Positions 46,255-57,373 are shown, counted from the first letter of the stretch. The stretch: DNA of 64,000 nt from Klebsiella pneumoniae (GCF_000742135.1 NZ_KN046818.1:1364841-1428840), one strand, 5' to 3'. Notes: a model not told the origin generated them from the sequence alone. Made by a program: numbers and translations.

Positions 46255-47495
46255 AGTGGATTATCCCTGGCTGGAGACTCGACGCGGTCCTGAGTTTCAA
46301 TTTCCGGCTGGACCGGCGGGCTGACTCTGGCCAGCCGCGGGGTATGAGCCGGTAACCAGCCGACCCATGCCGGGAAGTGGCGCAGAAAGTGGAAAGCCAT
46401 CACGCTGACGCCCAGCCGCCACCAGTTGCGTTTCGGCAGCATCGTTTTATCGATCCGCTGGCAATCCCGGGCGATAAGCCCGTTGAGATTATCGCGCAGC
46501 GTCTGGTTAAACACCCGATCGTGGATGATCAGATTGGCTTCCAGATTCAGCGACAGGCTGAGCGGATCCAGGTTGCTTGACCCAACGGTGGCCCAGTGGT
46601 CGTCTGCCAGAGCGACCTTGCCATGCAGCGGGCGACGGCGATATTCGTAAATCTGCACCCCGCCCTTAACGAGATAGTGATAGAGCAGGTGGGCGCCAAA
46701 CTTCACAATGGGAATATCCGGTTCGCCCTGCACGATCAGCTTAACCCGTACTCCGCGCCGCGCGGCATTGCGCATCGCATGCAGCAGGCGGTAGCCGGGG
46801 AAAAAATAGGCGTTAGCGATAATCACTTCCCGGCGGGCGCTGGTCAGCATCTTCAGATAGTGGCGTTCAATATCGTCGCGGTGATCCTGGTTGTCGCGCC
46901 AGACGAACAGCGCCTGCGCTTCGCCGGGGGTCTGGTTAATCTCCGGCTGGTGGCGACGACGTCGCCACCAGCGGCGGGCGGTTTCGCTGTTGGGCAGGTT
47001 TTCCAGCTCGAACTGCAGGATGTCGAGCACCACCGGCCCTTCGACCTGCACCGCATAATCCTGCTTCGCCTCCGGACCGTAGTCGCTCATATGTTCGGCG
47101 GAGTAGTTAATACCGCCGACAAAGGCGGTGGTGTCGTCGATTACCACGATTTTACGGTGCATGCGACGGAACAGATTGGTGCGCATCCCCATCAGCTTAG
47201 GACGCGGATCGTAGTAGCGGAAAATCACGCCAGCGGCGGTGAGCTCGCCGACAAATTCATCGCTGAGATCCGGGGAACCATAGCCGTCGAGGAGCACCTC
47301 CACCTGGATGCCGCGGCGGGCAGCCTCGAGCAGGACCGCGTGCAGCCGCCGGCCTACCTCATCTTCAAACCAGATAAAGGATTCGAGGATCACCCGCCGG
47401 CTGGCGCGACCGATGGCCGCAAACAGCGCCGGATAGTACTGGTCGCCATTCTCCAGTAGCGTAATGCGGTTGCCTTCCTGCCAACGACATTTCAC
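46251..47495 (-). CDS. clsB: Cardiolipin synthase B (ClsB)
   Basis: A phospholipase D-family enzyme that makes cardiolipin or phosphatidylglycerol at the inner membrane. It has 414 residues, about the E. coli length. The two HKD motifs are HRKIVVIDD (His113, Lys115) and HGKVALADD near residue 292, each followed by the Gly-Gly or Gly-Ser part ([16 protein letters not shown]). It has no N-terminal membrane helices, as in E. coli ClsB. Four-base overlaps join it to ybhP upstream and ybhN downstream. Confidence 0.95.
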   Translation of the reverse strand: MKCRWQEGNRITLLENGDQYYPALFAAIGRASRRVILESFIWFEDEVGRRLHAVLLEAARRGIQVEVLLDGYGSPDLSDEFVGELTAAGVIFRYYDPRPKLMGMRTNLFRRMHRKIVVIDDTTAFVGGINYSAEHMSDYGPEAKQDYAVQVEGPVVLDILQFELENLPNSETARRWWRRRRHQPEINQTPGEAQALFVWRDNQDHRDDIERHYLKMLTSARREVIIANAYFFPGYRLLHAMRNAARRGVRVKLIVQGEPDIPIVKFGAHLLYHYLVKGGVQIYEYRRRPLHGKVALADDHWATVGSSNLDPLSLSLNLEANLIIHDRVFNQTLRDNLNGLIARDCQRIDKTMLPKRNWWRLGVSVMAFHFLRHFPAWVGWLPAHTPRLARVSPPVQPEIETQDRVESPARDNPL

Positions 47496-48253
47496 AAATG
47501 TATCTCCACGCTAAGGGGTGCATGATCGGACAGATGCCGCCATTGTTTAAGGGCCAGCGCCTTCGGGCGACTGGCGTGGGCGTTCTTGACGTAAATGCGG
47601 TCGAGGCGCAGCAGCGGAAAACTGACCGGAAAGGTGCGCGCCGGCCGTCCGCGGGCGCGGGTAAAGATCTCTTCCAGACCGGCCTGGGCTTTTAACGGCT
47701 GGTTAGCCTGCTGACGCCAGTCGTTAAAATCGCCAGCCACCACCACCGGCTCGCCCGCGGGCAGGGTATTGACCCACTCCGCCAGCATGGTCAACTGCGC
47801 CTGCCGTTGGTCGGCGCGTAGACCGAGATGGACGCAAATCACGTGAATAGTTATCCCGCTCCGCGGCGGCACGATGCGGCAGTACAGCAGGCCGCGCTTC
47901 TCCCCGTTGCCGACCGAGATATCGCGATTTTCGTAGTATTCAATGGGAAAGCGCGACAGCACGGCGTTGCCGTGGTGGCCTTCCGGATAAACCGCATTGC
48001 GCCCGTAGGCGTAGTCGCTCCACATGGTGTCGGCGAGAAATTCATAATGGGTCGTATCCGGCCAGTTTTCGATGTGCAGCGGATGTACCTCATGAGCGCC
48101 CATCACCTCCTGCAGGCAAACAATATCCGCGCTAACGCTGCGCACGGCGTCGCGCAGTTCGGGCAAAATAAAACGCCGATTAAACGCCGTAAAGCCTTTA
48201 TGGGTGTTAATTGTCAGCACGTTCAACGAAAATCCCGCCGTTGGCTCAGCCAT
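47492..48253 (-). CDS. ybhP: Endonuclease/exonuclease/phosphatase-family protein YbhP
   Basis: A 253-residue protein with the metal-dependent phosphodiesterase fold of the DNase I / inositol phosphatase family. Catalytic motifs read [27 protein letters not shown] and RLDRIYV...[10 protein letters not shown]. The substrate is unknown; its operon with clsB and ybhN suggests a membrane lipid link, for example a phosphodiesterase acting on lipid head groups, which is inference. In E. coli the same three genes form one operon. It is divergent from ybhQ. Confidence 0.92.
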   Translation of the reverse strand: MAEPTAGFSLNVLTINTHKGFTAFNRRFILPELRDAVRSVSADIVCLQEVMGAHEVHPLHIENWPDTTHYEFLADTMWSDYAYGRNAVYPEGHHGNAVLSRFPIEYYENRDISVGNGEKRGLLYCRIVPPRSGITIHVICVHLGLRADQRQAQLTMLAEWVNTLPAGEPVVVAGDFNDWRQQANQPLKAQAGLEEIFTRARGRPARTFPVSFPLLRLDRIYVKNAHASRPKALALKQWRHLSDHAPLSVEIHL

Positions 48254-48384
48254 AATTCTCCAGTAAATGTCACTTTCCTGAATAAAATAGTGTAGTAGAC
48301 GTCACAAAAAGATGCGGTGTTACGGAATTTTCCGTAAAGTGCGGTACTCTGAGTAGCAGAGAAAAATCCTTCAGGAGAGAAGCC

Positions 48385-48822
48385 ATGAAGTGGCAACAAC
48401 GTGTACGCGTCGCAACGGGTCTTAGTTGCTGGCAGATTATGTTGCATCTACTGGTCGTGGCAGTACTGGTGATGGGTTGGATGAGCGGCGCGCTGGTGCG
48501 CGTCGGATTGGGACTGTGCGTCCTCTACAGCGTCACGCTGCTGGCGATGCTGTTTTTACAGCGTCACCATGAGGCGCGCTGGCGCGATGTGGGAGACTTC
48601 CTTGAGGAGCTCACCACGACCTGGTACTTCGGCGCGGCCATGATAGCGCTGTGGCTGCTGTCGCGCGTGCTGCACAACAACCTGCTGCTGGCCCTCGCCG
48701 GGCTGGTGATACTGGCAGGCCCGGCGGTGGTCTCGCTGCTGGCGAAAGATAAGAGCCGTTACCCTAAAGCGTTCGGGCTACAACAAGGCGGCAACGCAGC
48801 GAATCCCCAGAAGCATAGATAA
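48385..48822 (+). CDS. ybhQ: Inner-membrane protein YbhQ with ERIC-encoded C-terminus
   Basis: A 145-residue inner-membrane protein with four hydrophobic segments. The first 125 residues match E. coli YbhQ as I recall it (start MKWQQRVRVATGLSCWQIML; conserved LEELTTTWYFGAA and AGPAVVSLLAKDK). The E. coli protein has 136 residues; here the native tail is replaced by the 20 residues YPKAFGLQQGGNAANPQKHR, which are encoded by an ERIC element. TCAGGAGAG precedes the start. The function is unknown. Confidence 0.9.
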   Translation: MKWQQRVRVATGLSCWQIMLHLLVVAVLVMGWMSGALVRVGLGLCVLYSVTLLAMLFLQRHHEARWRDVGDFLEELTTTWYFGAAMIALWLLSRVLHNNLLLALAGLVILAGPAVVSLLAKDKSRYPKAFGLQQGGNAANPQKHR

Positions 48823-48882
48823 CTATGCGACTGGGGTGAGTAAGGAAAGCCAACGCCGTTGTAGTTTGAACGATGACGGGTA
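48760..48882. repeat. ERIC element between ybhQ and ybhR
   Basis: A 123-base imperfect palindrome with ends TACCC and GGGTA and the ERIC core GCGAATCCCCAGAAGC...GCGACTGGGGTGAGTAAG. It contains the last 20 codons and stop of ybhQ and ends exactly one base before the ybhR stop codon. Same length as the ERIC at 29099. Confidence 0.92.
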
Positions 48883-49989
48883 TTACGCAATCTTCCTTCG
48901 GAACATCGCATACGCCGCTGAGCCGGTGGTGGCCGCTATGACCAGTAGCGGCCACAAACTTCCCCACACAATCTCCAGACTCGCATCCTTCAGATAAATT
49001 TGCTTGGTGATATCGGTAAAGTGGCGGATGGGATTTATCCAGGTCAGATCCTGCAGCCACTGCGGCATGTTTTCCACTGGTGAGACGTACCCCGACAGGA
49101 GAATAGCCGGCATCATAAAGACGAACACGCCGATAAACGCCTGCTGCTGGGTGGCGCACAGCGACGAAATCAATAAGCCAAAGCCCACCAGCGATAGACC
49201 GTAAATCACCATGGTGAAATAGAACAGCAGCAGCGAGCCGGCAAACGGGATCTGATAGGCCCAGATACCAATCGCCAGCACGATAGTTGCCTGCAGGGTG
49301 GCGACGATCAGCGCCGGCACCGCCTTGCCGACGAAAATTTGCCAGGTGGCGAGGGGGGAGACCAGCAGCTGGTCAAGGGTGCCCTGCTCGCGCTCGCGAG
49401 CCACCGACAGCGAGGTGACGATCATCACCCCGATGGTAGTGATCATGGCGATAAGCGACGGCACCACGAACCATTTATAGTCGAGATTCGGGTTGTACCA
49501 GTTGCGCACCACCAGCTCGCTGTTGTTCGGCTTCGCTTTACCCTCCAGCAGCTCCTGCTGATAGTTTTTCACAATCTGTTGCAGATAGTTGGCGGCGATT
49601 TGCGCGCTGTTGGAGTTGCGTCCGTCGAGCAGAAGCTGCAGCGGGGCGGTTTGATAGTTATCCAGATTGCGCGAGAAATCGGCCGGGAAGCGCACCACCA
49701 GCAGAGCTTTTTGTTCATCGATGGTCGGCTGGATCGCCTGCGGGCTTTGCAGCAGCAGGACGTGGGTAAAGGCTTTGGCGCGGGCAAAGCGCTGAGTGAG
49801 TTCCACCGCGTGGCGACCGCTGTCCTCGTTGTAGATAGCGATGGTGGCGTTGGTCACCTCCAGCGTCGCGGCAAAGGGAAAAAGCAGCACCTGAATCAGC
49901 ACCGGCATGATTAAAATCGCCCGCGTCTGCGGCTCGCGCAGCAGCGACTGCAGCTCTTTGCGGATTAATGTCCATAAACGGTGAAACAT
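48883..49989 (-). CDS. ybhR: ABC exporter membrane subunit YbhR
   Basis: An ABC-2 type permease of 368 residues, as in E. coli, from [20 protein letters not shown] with AAGGAG eight bases upstream; a frame open to 50028 lies in a REP element. It has one N-terminal membrane helix, a large periplasmic domain and five further helices. With YbhS, YbhF and YbhG it forms an efflux pump linked in E. coli to cefoperazone, chloramphenicol and cation tolerance. It is the last gene of the cecR-ybhGFSR operon. The last bases abut an ERIC element. Confidence 0.94.
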   Translation of the reverse strand: MFHRLWTLIRKELQSLLREPQTRAILIMPVLIQVLLFPFAATLEVTNATIAIYNEDSGRHAVELTQRFARAKAFTHVLLLQSPQAIQPTIDEQKALLVVRFPADFSRNLDNYQTAPLQLLLDGRNSNSAQIAANYLQQIVKNYQQELLEGKAKPNNSELVVRNWYNPNLDYKWFVVPSLIAMITTIGVMIVTSLSVAREREQGTLDQLLVSPLATWQIFVGKAVPALIVATLQATIVLAIGIWAYQIPFAGSLLLFYFTMVIYGLSLVGFGLLISSLCATQQQAFIGVFVFMMPAILLSGYVSPVENMPQWLQDLTWINPIRHFTDITKQIYLKDASLEIVWGSLWPLLVIAATTGSAAYAMFRRKIA

Positions 49990-50016
49990 AATAGCTCCTT
50001 TGGCCCATTCAACCAC

Positions 50017-50113
50017 GCCGGGCGGCACTGCGTTTGCCCGGCCTACGGGATCGGCGAACCGTATAATCGATGTTGGTTAAACCGTAGGCCCGGTCGGCGC
50101 AGCGCCACCGGAC
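50017..50113. repeat. REP pair (BIME) inside the ybhSR operon
   Basis: Two facing REP units (GCCGGGCGGCACTGCG...GGCCTAC and GTAGGCCCGGTCGGCGC...CCACCGGAC) fill the 129-base gap between ybhS and ybhR. Confidence 0.8.
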
Positions 50114-50118
50114 AAAAC

Positions 50119-51252
50119 CTAATCCAGACGCCGTTTGGTTTTCAGCCACGTCAGACCGATAAACATCACCGCCGACGCAATCAAAAACAGCACGTTGACC
50201 AGCAGCACCACCGGAATATTGCCCGCCAGAAACAGGCTTTGCAGAGTACTAACGAAATAGCGCGCCGGGATCACATAGGTCACCGCGCGGATCACCGCCG
50301 GCATACTGTCTATCTGGAAAATAAACCCGGACAGCATAATCGACGGTAAAAAGGCGGCGTTCAGCGCCACCTGCGCGGCGTTAAACTGGTTGCGGGTAAT
50401 GGTTGAGATCAGCAGCCCCATCCCCAGGGTGCTGAGCAAAAACAGACTGGTAATGACAAACAGGATCGGCAGCGAGCCGCGATAGGGCACGCCGAGAATA
50501 AATACCGACACCAGCATACACAACAGCATCGCCAGCATGCCGAGGAAATAGTAGGGAATGAGCTTGCACAGCAGCAGTTCGGCGCGGGTGATCTCCGTCG
50601 ACAGCAGCGCCTCCATGGTGCCGCGCTCCCATTCGCGGGCCACCACCAGCGAGGTCAGTATGGCGCCGACCACGGTCATGATGATGGTGATCGCCCCGGG
50701 GATAATAAAGTGCTGGCTAATAGCCGCCGGGTTAAACCAGTAGCGCATCTGCACGTCGATCAGCGGTTCAAAGGTTTCGCCGCGGTCTTCCGCCCGCTGC
50801 TGCTGCCAGATTTGCCAAATACCTTCCACATAGCCCTGAGCGAAGTTGGCGGTATTGGGCTCGCTGCCGTCGGTGATGAGCTGCAGCGGTGCGTCGGCGC
50901 CGGGGCGGGCCATCTGGCGGTCGAAATCCACCGGAATGACCACCATGGCGCGGATGCGCCCGGCCTGCATCATCTCAATCAGCTGCCTGCGGCTGTCGCT
51001 GACGGTGGCGTCGATATAGGGCGAGCCGGTCATGGTATGGACGAAATCCAGCGCCTCTTCGCTCTGCTGCTCAAGCAATACCCCGACCCGCAGCCTGCTG
51101 GAGTCGAGGTTAATGCCGTAGCCGAAGATAAACAGCAGCAGCAGGGGGATCACCACCGCGATCAGCCAACTGCTGGGATCGCGCACAATCTGCCGGGTCT
51201 CTTTGACGCACAGGGCGCGGACCCGCCGCCAGGAGAGAATGCTATTGCCCAT
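50119..51252 (-). CDS. ybhS: ABC exporter membrane subunit YbhS
   Basis: The second ABC-2 permease of the pump, 377 residues as in E. coli. The N-terminal helix is [20 protein letters not shown]; a periplasmic domain of about 140 residues and five C-terminal helices follow. The cytoplasmic loop [20 protein letters not shown] is the usual coupling segment. It overlaps ybhF by 11 bases and is separated from ybhR by a REP pair. Confidence 0.94.
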   Translation of the reverse strand: MGNSILSWRRVRALCVKETRQIVRDPSSWLIAVVIPLLLLFIFGYGINLDSSRLRVGVLLEQQSEEALDFVHTMTGSPYIDATVSDSRRQLIEMMQAGRIRAMVVIPVDFDRQMARPGADAPLQLITDGSEPNTANFAQGYVEGIWQIWQQQRAEDRGETFEPLIDVQMRYWFNPAAISQHFIIPGAITIIMTVVGAILTSLVVAREWERGTMEALLSTEITRAELLLCKLIPYYFLGMLAMLLCMLVSVFILGVPYRGSLPILFVITSLFLLSTLGMGLLISTITRNQFNAAQVALNAAFLPSIMLSGFIFQIDSMPAVIRAVTYVIPARYFVSTLQSLFLAGNIPVVLLVNVLFLIASAVMFIGLTWLKTKRRLD

Positions 51253-52981
51253 GGCTATTCTCCTTGTCCCAGCGGTTAATCAGGGTAATAAACGCCTGCT
51301 CCATGGTTGGGTCCGTCTGGCTGTCGTCCGCCGCCTGGGCCTTCAGCGCGTCCGGGGTCCCGCTGGCGATAAGTTTGCCGTGATAGACCAGCCCGATGCG
51401 GTCGCAGTATTCCGCCTCATCCATGAAGTGGGTGGTGACCATTACCGTCACGCCTTTATCAACCATGCTATTAATATGTAGCCAGAACTCGCGGCGGGTA
51501 AGGGGATCGACGCCGGAGGTGGGTTCATCGAGAAACAGAATATCGGGTTCATGCATCAGGGAGCAGGCCAGCGCCAGCCGCTGCTTGTAGCCGAGCGGCA
51601 GCTCGTCGGCGGCGTGGCGGGCGATACTTTTCAGGCCAAAGGCATCGCTCATCCGGGCGATTTTTTCATTTTGCGCCCGGCCGCGCAGGCCATAGACGCC
51701 GGAGAAAAAGCGCAGGTTTTGCTCGACGCTGAGGTTGCCGTACAGCGAAAATTTTTGCGCCATATAGCCCAGATGCTGGCGCGCCTTGCCAGAGCTGACC
51801 TTGAGATCCATTCCCAGCACCAGCGCTTTGCCGGAGGTGGGCACCAGCAGGCCGCACATCATTTTGAAGGTGGTGGATTTCCCGGCGCCGTTGGGGCCGA
51901 GCAGGCCGAAAATTTCACCGCGCTTAACCTGGAAATCGACATGGTCGGTAGCGGCGAAATCACCAAACTTTTTCGTTAACGACTGGGCTTCAATGACCGT
52001 TTCCTCTTTGCTGCCGTCAACGCGATGGATAATCGCCCCCAACGGCGATTCAGCGGTCCCGGCGCCGCCGAGCAGGTCGATAAACGCATCTTCAAAGCGC
52101 GGTGCGGTGTCGGCCACCTGCAGCGGCGGCATGTCGCCATGCTGCTGGACTTCCTCAATGCGCGCGTCCTTTTTCAGGATCAGACGCACCGATTTGCCCT
52201 GGATCACCCCGTCGCTAACCTGCGGCAGCTTCAGCGCCCGCTGCAGCAGGCGGCGGTTGTTTTCCTGCGGGCTGGAAACCAGAAAGCTGCGCCCGGCCAT
52301 GGTTTGCGTCAGCGCCGTCGGCTCGCCCTGGTAGAGCAGTTTGCCTTCGTTCATCAGCAGCACATCGCGACACTGCTCGGCTTCATCGAGATAGGAGGTG
52401 CTCCACAGGATCAGCATGCCGTCGCCGGCCAGCTCGTGCACCATCTGCCATAGCTCGCGGCGCGAGATAGGGTCGACGCCGACGCCGGGCTCATCGAGCA
52501 GCAGTACTTTCGGATCGCCCACCAGGGTACAGGCGAGGCCCAGCTTTTGCTTCATCCCGCCGGAAAGCTTGCCTGCCAGCCGTTCGGTGAATGGACCAAG
52601 GGAGGTGAACTCCAGCAGGCGGTCGAAAATTTTCTTCCGCGCCTCGCCGGTGACGCTGCGCAGGTCGGCGTACAGGGTCAGGTTTTCTATCACCGTCAGA
52701 TCTTCATACAGGCCGAACTTCTGTGGCATATAGCCGAGCACCGCGTGCAGGGCGCTGTCGTCTTTTAGCGGGTCGAAGCCTATCACGCTGGCGCGACCCT
52801 CATCAGGCTTGAGCAATCCGGCGAGCATTCGCATCAGGGTGGTTTTCCCCGCGCCGTCGGGCCCCACCAGCCCGGTGACGTAGCCGGCGCGGATCGTACA
52901 GGTGAGCGGCGCTACCGCTGGCCTGTCCATACCGGGAAAACGGCGGCTCAGGCCGTTTAAGGCGATGATGGTCTCACTCAT
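51242..52981 (-). CDS. ybhF: Dual ABC ATPase YbhF
   Basis: Two ABC ATPase domains in one chain of 579 residues. The first has Walker [10 protein letters not shown], signature [12 protein letters not shown] and Walker B VLLLDEP; the second has GPNGAGKST and [13 protein letters not shown], with an [12 protein letters not shown] signature. It powers YbhS and YbhR. The last bases overlap ybhS by 11 and the first overlap ybhG by eight, so the whole pump is translated as a coupled unit under CecR control. Confidence 0.95.
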   Translation of the reverse strand: MSETIIALNGLSRRFPGMDRPAVAPLTCTIRAGYVTGLVGPDGAGKTTLMRMLAGLLKPDEGRASVIGFDPLKDDSALHAVLGYMPQKFGLYEDLTVIENLTLYADLRSVTGEARKKIFDRLLEFTSLGPFTERLAGKLSGGMKQKLGLACTLVGDPKVLLLDEPGVGVDPISRRELWQMVHELAGDGMLILWSTSYLDEAEQCRDVLLMNEGKLLYQGEPTALTQTMAGRSFLVSSPQENNRRLLQRALKLPQVSDGVIQGKSVRLILKKDARIEEVQQHGDMPPLQVADTAPRFEDAFIDLLGGAGTAESPLGAIIHRVDGSKEETVIEAQSLTKKFGDFAATDHVDFQVKRGEIFGLLGPNGAGKSTTFKMMCGLLVPTSGKALVLGMDLKVSSGKARQHLGYMAQKFSLYGNLSVEQNLRFFSGVYGLRGRAQNEKIARMSDAFGLKSIARHAADELPLGYKQRLALACSLMHEPDILFLDEPTSGVDPLTRREFWLHINSMVDKGVTVMVTTHFMDEAEYCDRIGLVYHGKLIASGTPDALKAQAADDSQTDPTMEQAFITLINRWDKENSHGQ

Positions 52982-53969
52982 GTCCGTTCCCGTGGCTAAA
53001 GGAGATGGTCACCGGCATTCCCTGGCGCAGCGCGCCGTCGGCATCAGTCACCACAATGCGCAGACGGTAGACCAGATCGGTGCGCAGATCCGGGGTCTCG
53101 ACGGTCTTCGGCGTGAATTCAGCGCTCGGCGAGACAAAACCGATTTTGCCGTGATAGGGCTTATCCGGCCGGCTGTCGGTATAGAGCAGCACTTCTTGTC
53201 CCGGCTGCGCCTGGCCGAGGTTTTTCTCGTCAACATAGGCGCAGACCCACACCGGATGCGTTAACGACAGGGTCAGTACGGTACCGCCGGCGTTGAGCAT
53301 AGTGCCGGGCTCGACGGCGCGGGTCATCAGCGTACCGTCAGAAGGGGCGGTGAGCACGGTATCGTGCAGGTCCAGTTTGGCCTGGGCCAGCGCCGCCTGC
53401 GCCTGTTCCAGACTGGCTTTGGCCTGGGCAATCTCCTGCGGGCGGTTACCGGCGCGATACTGACGCAGCTTATCCTGCGCCGATTTGAGCGTTGCCTGCG
53501 CCTGATCGCGCGAGGAGCGGGCATTCTCCAGATCGTTGGCGGAAATGGCGCTGCTGGCGCGCAGCCCGAGCTGGCGCTGATAAAAGTTTTGCGCATAGTC
53601 GTAAGCGGCCTGCGCCTGTTTCACCGCCGCCGCGGCCTGGGCAATCTCTTCCGCGCGGTAGCCGGCCATCATCAGGTCATACTGCGCCTGGGCGGTGGAG
53701 ACATTGGCCTGGGCCTGCAGCAGGGCATTTTCATACGGCGCGCGGTCAAGCTCGCCGAGAGTTTGCCCGGCGCGGATGCTGTCGCCTTCGTCGACGGTCA
53801 GCGAGGCCAGCCTACCGCCAACGCGGAAGCTCATGTTGACGGTGCGGATATCGACATTGCCATACAGGGTCAGCGGCTGCTGCCGGCTGCTCTGGTACCA
53901 CCACCAGCCGCCGCCCAGCGCGGCGAGAAGAATTACGATCAGCAGAATGACGACGACGGGTTTTTTCAT
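52974..53969 (-). CDS. ybhG: HlyD-type adaptor YbhG
   Basis: A 331-residue membrane fusion protein with an N-terminal anchor ([20 protein letters not shown]), a lipoyl half ([20 protein letters not shown]), a long coiled coil rich in Ala/Gln (about 85-205, with repeated QAQA and QAKA steps) and a second lipoyl half with a beta-barrel. It links the YbhFSR pump to an outer-membrane channel, probably TolC. It follows cecR with a one-base overlap (TGATG). Confidence 0.94.
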   Translation of the reverse strand: MKKPVVVILLIVILLAALGGGWWWYQSSRQQPLTLYGNVDIRTVNMSFRVGGRLASLTVDEGDSIRAGQTLGELDRAPYENALLQAQANVSTAQAQYDLMMAGYRAEEIAQAAAAVKQAQAAYDYAQNFYQRQLGLRASSAISANDLENARSSRDQAQATLKSAQDKLRQYRAGNRPQEIAQAKASLEQAQAALAQAKLDLHDTVLTAPSDGTLMTRAVEPGTMLNAGGTVLTLSLTHPVWVCAYVDEKNLGQAQPGQEVLLYTDSRPDKPYHGKIGFVSPSAEFTPKTVETPDLRTDLVYRLRIVVTDADGALRQGMPVTISFSHGNGHE

Positions 53970-54628
53970 CAGCCCAAACTCCTTTGCGATAACCCATGCA
54001 GGATGAAATCGATATGACAGGTAATGACTTCGAAAATCTGTTCCGTTTTTTGCGCGTCAAACTGCGTCCAGCCGGTGCGCAGCAGGATAGTTTCACGCCC
54101 GAGACGGAAAGCGAGCACCTCGCCCAGCAGGGCGTGGGTATGGAGGATCATTTGCGTATCACTGGCTTCGCAGCCGGTCCAGGCGGCAATCAGCCGGGTG
54201 AGATAATGGTGCAGGGGGGCAATCACCTGCTGGTGGATCAGATGGTAGGCGGCGGTCGGCGCCAGCTGCTCACGGGAAATGAATTTGCTTAGGTTAACCG
54301 TATCGTCCTGGGTGAGCAGCAGGATCATGTTGTGGCAGGCGCTAAGGATGAGGTCGCGGATCGCCTGGCGATCCGGCGCTTCCCCGGCAAGCAGGTGCTC
54401 CGCCGCTTCGGCCTGCGGGCGAAAATTGTCGCCGATAAAATCGGCGATCCACTGGGCGCAGGCAAGATACAGATCGTCTTTCGAGCCAAAATAATAGGTG
54501 ATAGCGGCGATATTCTGCCCGGCCTGGGCGGCGATATCGCGGGTGGTGGCGTGCTGGCCGTACTCGCCAAACTGGGCGATAGCGGCCGCGATAAGCTGAT
54601 TTTTTGCCTGTTCGCCTTTACTGGTCAT
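53969..54628 (-). CDS. cecR: TetR-family repressor CecR
   Basis: A 219-residue TetR-family regulator, close to E. coli CecR (YbiH, 223 residues). The helix-turn-helix is near residues 25-50: [20 protein letters not shown]. The C-terminal domain binds an unknown inducer. In E. coli CecR controls its own operon with ybhGFSR and the divergent rhlE gene, affecting cefoperazone and chloramphenicol sensitivity. A perfect palindrome lies 16 bases upstream. Here rhlE is 5.6 kilobases away. Confidence 0.93.
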   Translation of the reverse strand: MTSKGEQAKNQLIAAAIAQFGEYGQHATTRDIAAQAGQNIAAITYYFGSKDDLYLACAQWIADFIGDNFRPQAEAAEHLLAGEAPDRQAIRDLILSACHNMILLLTQDDTVNLSKFISREQLAPTAAYHLIHQQVIAPLHHYLTRLIAAWTGCEASDTQMILHTHALLGEVLAFRLGRETILLRTGWTQFDAQKTEQIFEVITCHIDFILHGLSQRSLG

Positions 54629-54643
54629 CGCGCTCGGTAAAAA

Positions 54644-54663
54644 TTAATCAATCGATTGATTAA
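54644..54663. promoter_or_regulatory. Probable CecR operator
   Basis: TTAATCAATCGATTGATTAA is a perfect 20-base palindrome directly upstream of cecR, typical of a TetR-family site. Confidence 0.85.
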
Positions 54664-54701
54664 CTTTAGGCGCCGACTGGCGGTTTGTCCACCAGCCGGG
54701 A

Positions 54702-55625
54702 TCAAATATGGAACCCTTCCTCTTTCAGCTCTCCGGCGACCCAGGCGAAGAAGCGCTGGACCTTCTCCTTCTGTTCATTAGCGTGGGGGAGGACGAAGTG
54801 GTGCGCGCCGACCGGCATGCTCCGCTCGTCGGCAAATACCGGCGTCAGCTGTCCCTGGCGCACGTGTCCGCCGGCCAGCAGATTGCTCTCGAGGATCACG
54901 CCCATCCCCATTCTGGCCGCCTCGATGCTCATATATGACCGGTCGAAATTAAAAATGAAGTTTTTATGCCAGCCGCGGACCTTGTGCCACGACAGCCAGT
55001 TGCTCCAGTTAATCAAGGTGCTGTCGGAGTGGATCAGATCGCAGGCCAGCAGATCTTCCACAGCCTGCACAGGATGGCAGGCTAAATAAGACGCTGCGCT
55101 GTAGGGCAGGACGCGCTCATTTTTAATGGTTCTGACCAGCAGCGTCGGCCACTGTGACAGCCCGTGACGAATATCGATATCAATATTATCCCGGGAGAAC
55201 TGGATGCTTTCGTATGAACAGGTCAGGCTGATTTTTAACGCCGGCCACGCCTGGCGGAATTTATCCAGACGGGGCATCAGCCATAGCAGGCCGAAGCTCG
55301 GCGCCGAATGAATGCGTAAATAATCCTGATGGATATCGTTGATCACCTGGCTGGTGGCCTGGCCAATCATATTCAGCGCCCCGGAGACCTCTTTGAGATA
55401 TTTTTCTCCCACCGCCGTTAACGTGACGCCTTTGCTGCTGCGGGAGAACAGTTTTTTCCCCAGAAAGTGCTCCAGGCTGGCTATCTGATGGCTGACCGCC
55501 GAGGCGGTAATATTGAGATTCTCTGCGGCCAGATTAAGGCTGCCGGTAGCGGCGACTTCAATAAAAGCCTGGATATTGCGTAAAGAGGGCATCGGCAGAT
55601 TTTTATTGGGTAGCGGTTGGCTCAT
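54702..55625 (-). CDS. LysR-family regulator (GcvA-like)
   Basis: A 307-residue LysR regulator: helix-turn-helix at about 20-60 (ATGSLNLAAENLNITASAVS) and a C-terminal periplasmic-binding-like sensor domain. The layout is closest to GcvA/AmpR-type regulators. It is divergent from the MFS permease gene across a 416-base gap and is the likely regulator of the permease, dehydrogenase and transketolase genes. The ligand is probably a pathway sugar or sugar phosphate; no specific identity is claimed. E. coli has no gene at this place. Confidence 0.88.
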   Translation of the reverse strand: MSQPLPNKNLPMPSLRNIQAFIEVAATGSLNLAAENLNITASAVSHQIASLEHFLGKKLFSRSSKGVTLTAVGEKYLKEVSGALNMIGQATSQVINDIHQDYLRIHSAPSFGLLWLMPRLDKFRQAWPALKISLTCSYESIQFSRDNIDIDIRHGLSQWPTLLVRTIKNERVLPYSAASYLACHPVQAVEDLLACDLIHSDSTLINWSNWLSWHKVRGWHKNFIFNFDRSYMSIEAARMGMGVILESNLLAGGHVRQGQLTPVFADERSMPVGAHHFVLPHANEQKEKVQRFFAWVAGELKEEGFHI

Positions 55626-55800
55626 GGCGGCATCCTGCGCGGGGCGCGAATAAAAGAAAATAGCGAACAGCGTGGCGCAGCCGGGATGTACAGCATAGGG
55701 AAAAGCGAAAAAACAACGTTAATTTGTGATGGGCTTAACAATTTATCTTGTTAAAAGCGCGCAGGTCAGAAAACGCTAAAAATTTGCGGGAAGTCACTAA

Positions 55801-55826
55801 CTCAATTTTTCTCAATCATAATTGAG
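55801..55826. promoter_or_regulatory. Possible LysR-type binding region
   Basis: In the AT-rich 416-base gap 55626-56041, CTCAAT occurs at 55801 and 55811, and its inverse ATTGAG at 55821, each step 10 bases, one helical turn. CTCAAT-CATA-ATTGAG is a perfect inverted repeat. Nothing else in the gap stands out. Confidence 0.45.
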
Positions 55827-56041
55827 GTTTTTTGAATACCGTTTCATTTTGGGGTTGTTATATTCCTCTCACAGGCCTGATAACAAACTGCGATGTGCTT
55901 GCATCGCAATTATAAAACACCTAACCACCTGTTTCGCTGGCGAAAAGCATTTATCTCTTGCTCCTGTATGGATAGTAAAACGCGGTGATCCGAAGCGGCA
56001 GCTTACAGCGAAGTGGATGAGGTATAAAACGAGGAAATCCT

Positions 56042-57373
56042 ATGTCACGTATAGATACGCTGGTCTGTACTGACGCCAGGAAAACGAAATATCGTTTCGT
56101 GGTTTTGACGATGATTTTTCTGGTGTATGCCATCAATTACGCCGACCGAACGAATATTGGCGCGGTACTGCCTTTCATCATTGATGAGTTTCATATCAAT
56201 AATTTTGAAGCCGGGGCCATCGCCAGTATGTTTTTCCTCGGCTATGCGGTAAGCCAGATCCCGGCCGGCTTTTTCATCGCCAAACGCGGTACCCGGGGGC
56301 TGGTATCGCTCTCCATTTTCGGCTTCTCCGCCTTTACCTGGCTGATGGGCACGGTGAGCTCCGTGTTTGGCCTGAAGCTGGTGCGGCTGGGACTGGGGCT
56401 GAGCGAAGGGCCTTGCCCGGTGGGGCTGGCTTCCACCATAAATAACTGGTTTCCACCAAAAGAGAAAGCCACGGCAACCGGCGTTTACATCGCGGCGACC
56501 ATGTTTGCGCCGATTATTGTGCCGCCGCTGGCGGTGTGGATTGCGGTGACCTGGGGGTGGCGGTGGGTCTTTTTCTCTTTTGCTATACCCGGAATTGTGG
56601 CGGCCATCGCGTGGTATCTGCTGGTCAAATCCAAGCCTGCTGAGAGCGGATTTGTTTCCCAAAGCGAACTGGCAGAGATTAATGCCGGGCGTGAAAGTCA
56701 TAATAATAGCGTACGCGAAAATATCTTAATTGCCGAAAGATTCACCTGGCTGGATAAAATCATTCGGGTAAAGAAAATGGCGCCAATTGATACGGCGAAA
56801 GGCTTATTCACCTCAAAAAATATTCTCGGTGACTGCCTGGCGTATTTTATGATGGTTAGCGTGCTGTACGGATTATTAACCTGGATCCCCCTGTATTTAG
56901 TCAAAGAGCGCGGTTTCGATGTAATGAGTATGGGCTTCGTGGCCAGTATGCCGTGCATCGGCGGCTTTATTGGCGCGATCGGCGGCGGATGGGTTTCGGA
57001 TAAGCTATTAGGCCGCCGGCGTAAACCCACCATGATGTTCACTGCGGTGTCAACGGTGGTCATGATGCTAATTATGCTGAATATCCCGGCCAGCACCCTG
57101 GCAGTTTGTATTGGATTATTCTTTGTCGGCTTTTGTTTAAATATCGGCTGGCCAGCCTTTACCGCGTACGGTATGGCCGTTTCGGATAGCAAAACCTATC
57201 CAATCGCCTCTTCCATAATTAATAGCGGCGGCAACCTCGGTGGATTTGTCGCGCCGATGGCGGCTGGTTTCTTGCTTGATAAAACCGGGAGTTTTAATTC
57301 TGTATTTACCTATTTTGGTATCTGCGCCGCCATTGGTTTGGTGGTGATTCTTTTCCTCGATGAACCACAATAA
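56042..57373 (+). CDS. MFS transporter, anion:cation symporter family
   Basis: A 443-residue inner-membrane permease with 12 hydrophobic segments. The motif NYADRTNIGAVLPFI in the first helix region and GEGPCPVGLASTINNW-like segment (here LSEGPCPVGLASTIN) place it in the ACS family, which imports sugar acids such as glucarate, galactonate or hexuronates with protons. Genes behind it are a short-chain dehydrogenase and a split transketolase, so the substrate is probably a sugar or sugar acid. GAGGAAAT precedes the start. The exact substrate is unknown. Confidence 0.88.
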   Translation: MSRIDTLVCTDARKTKYRFVVLTMIFLVYAINYADRTNIGAVLPFIIDEFHINNFEAGAIASMFFLGYAVSQIPAGFFIAKRGTRGLVSLSIFGFSAFTWLMGTVSSVFGLKLVRLGLGLSEGPCPVGLASTINNWFPPKEKATATGVYIAATMFAPIIVPPLAVWIAVTWGWRWVFFSFAIPGIVAAIAWYLLVKSKPAESGFVSQSELAEINAGRESHNNSVRENILIAERFTWLDKIIRVKKMAPIDTAKGLFTSKNILGDCLAYFMMVSVLYGLLTWIPLYLVKERGFDVMSMGFVASMPCIGGFIGAIGGGWVSDKLLGRRRKPTMMFTAVSTVVMMLIMLNIPASTLAVCIGLFFVGFCLNIGWPAFTAYGMAVSDSKTYPIASSIINSGGNLGGFVAPMAAGFLLDKTGSFNSVFTYFGICAAIGLVVILFLDEPQ

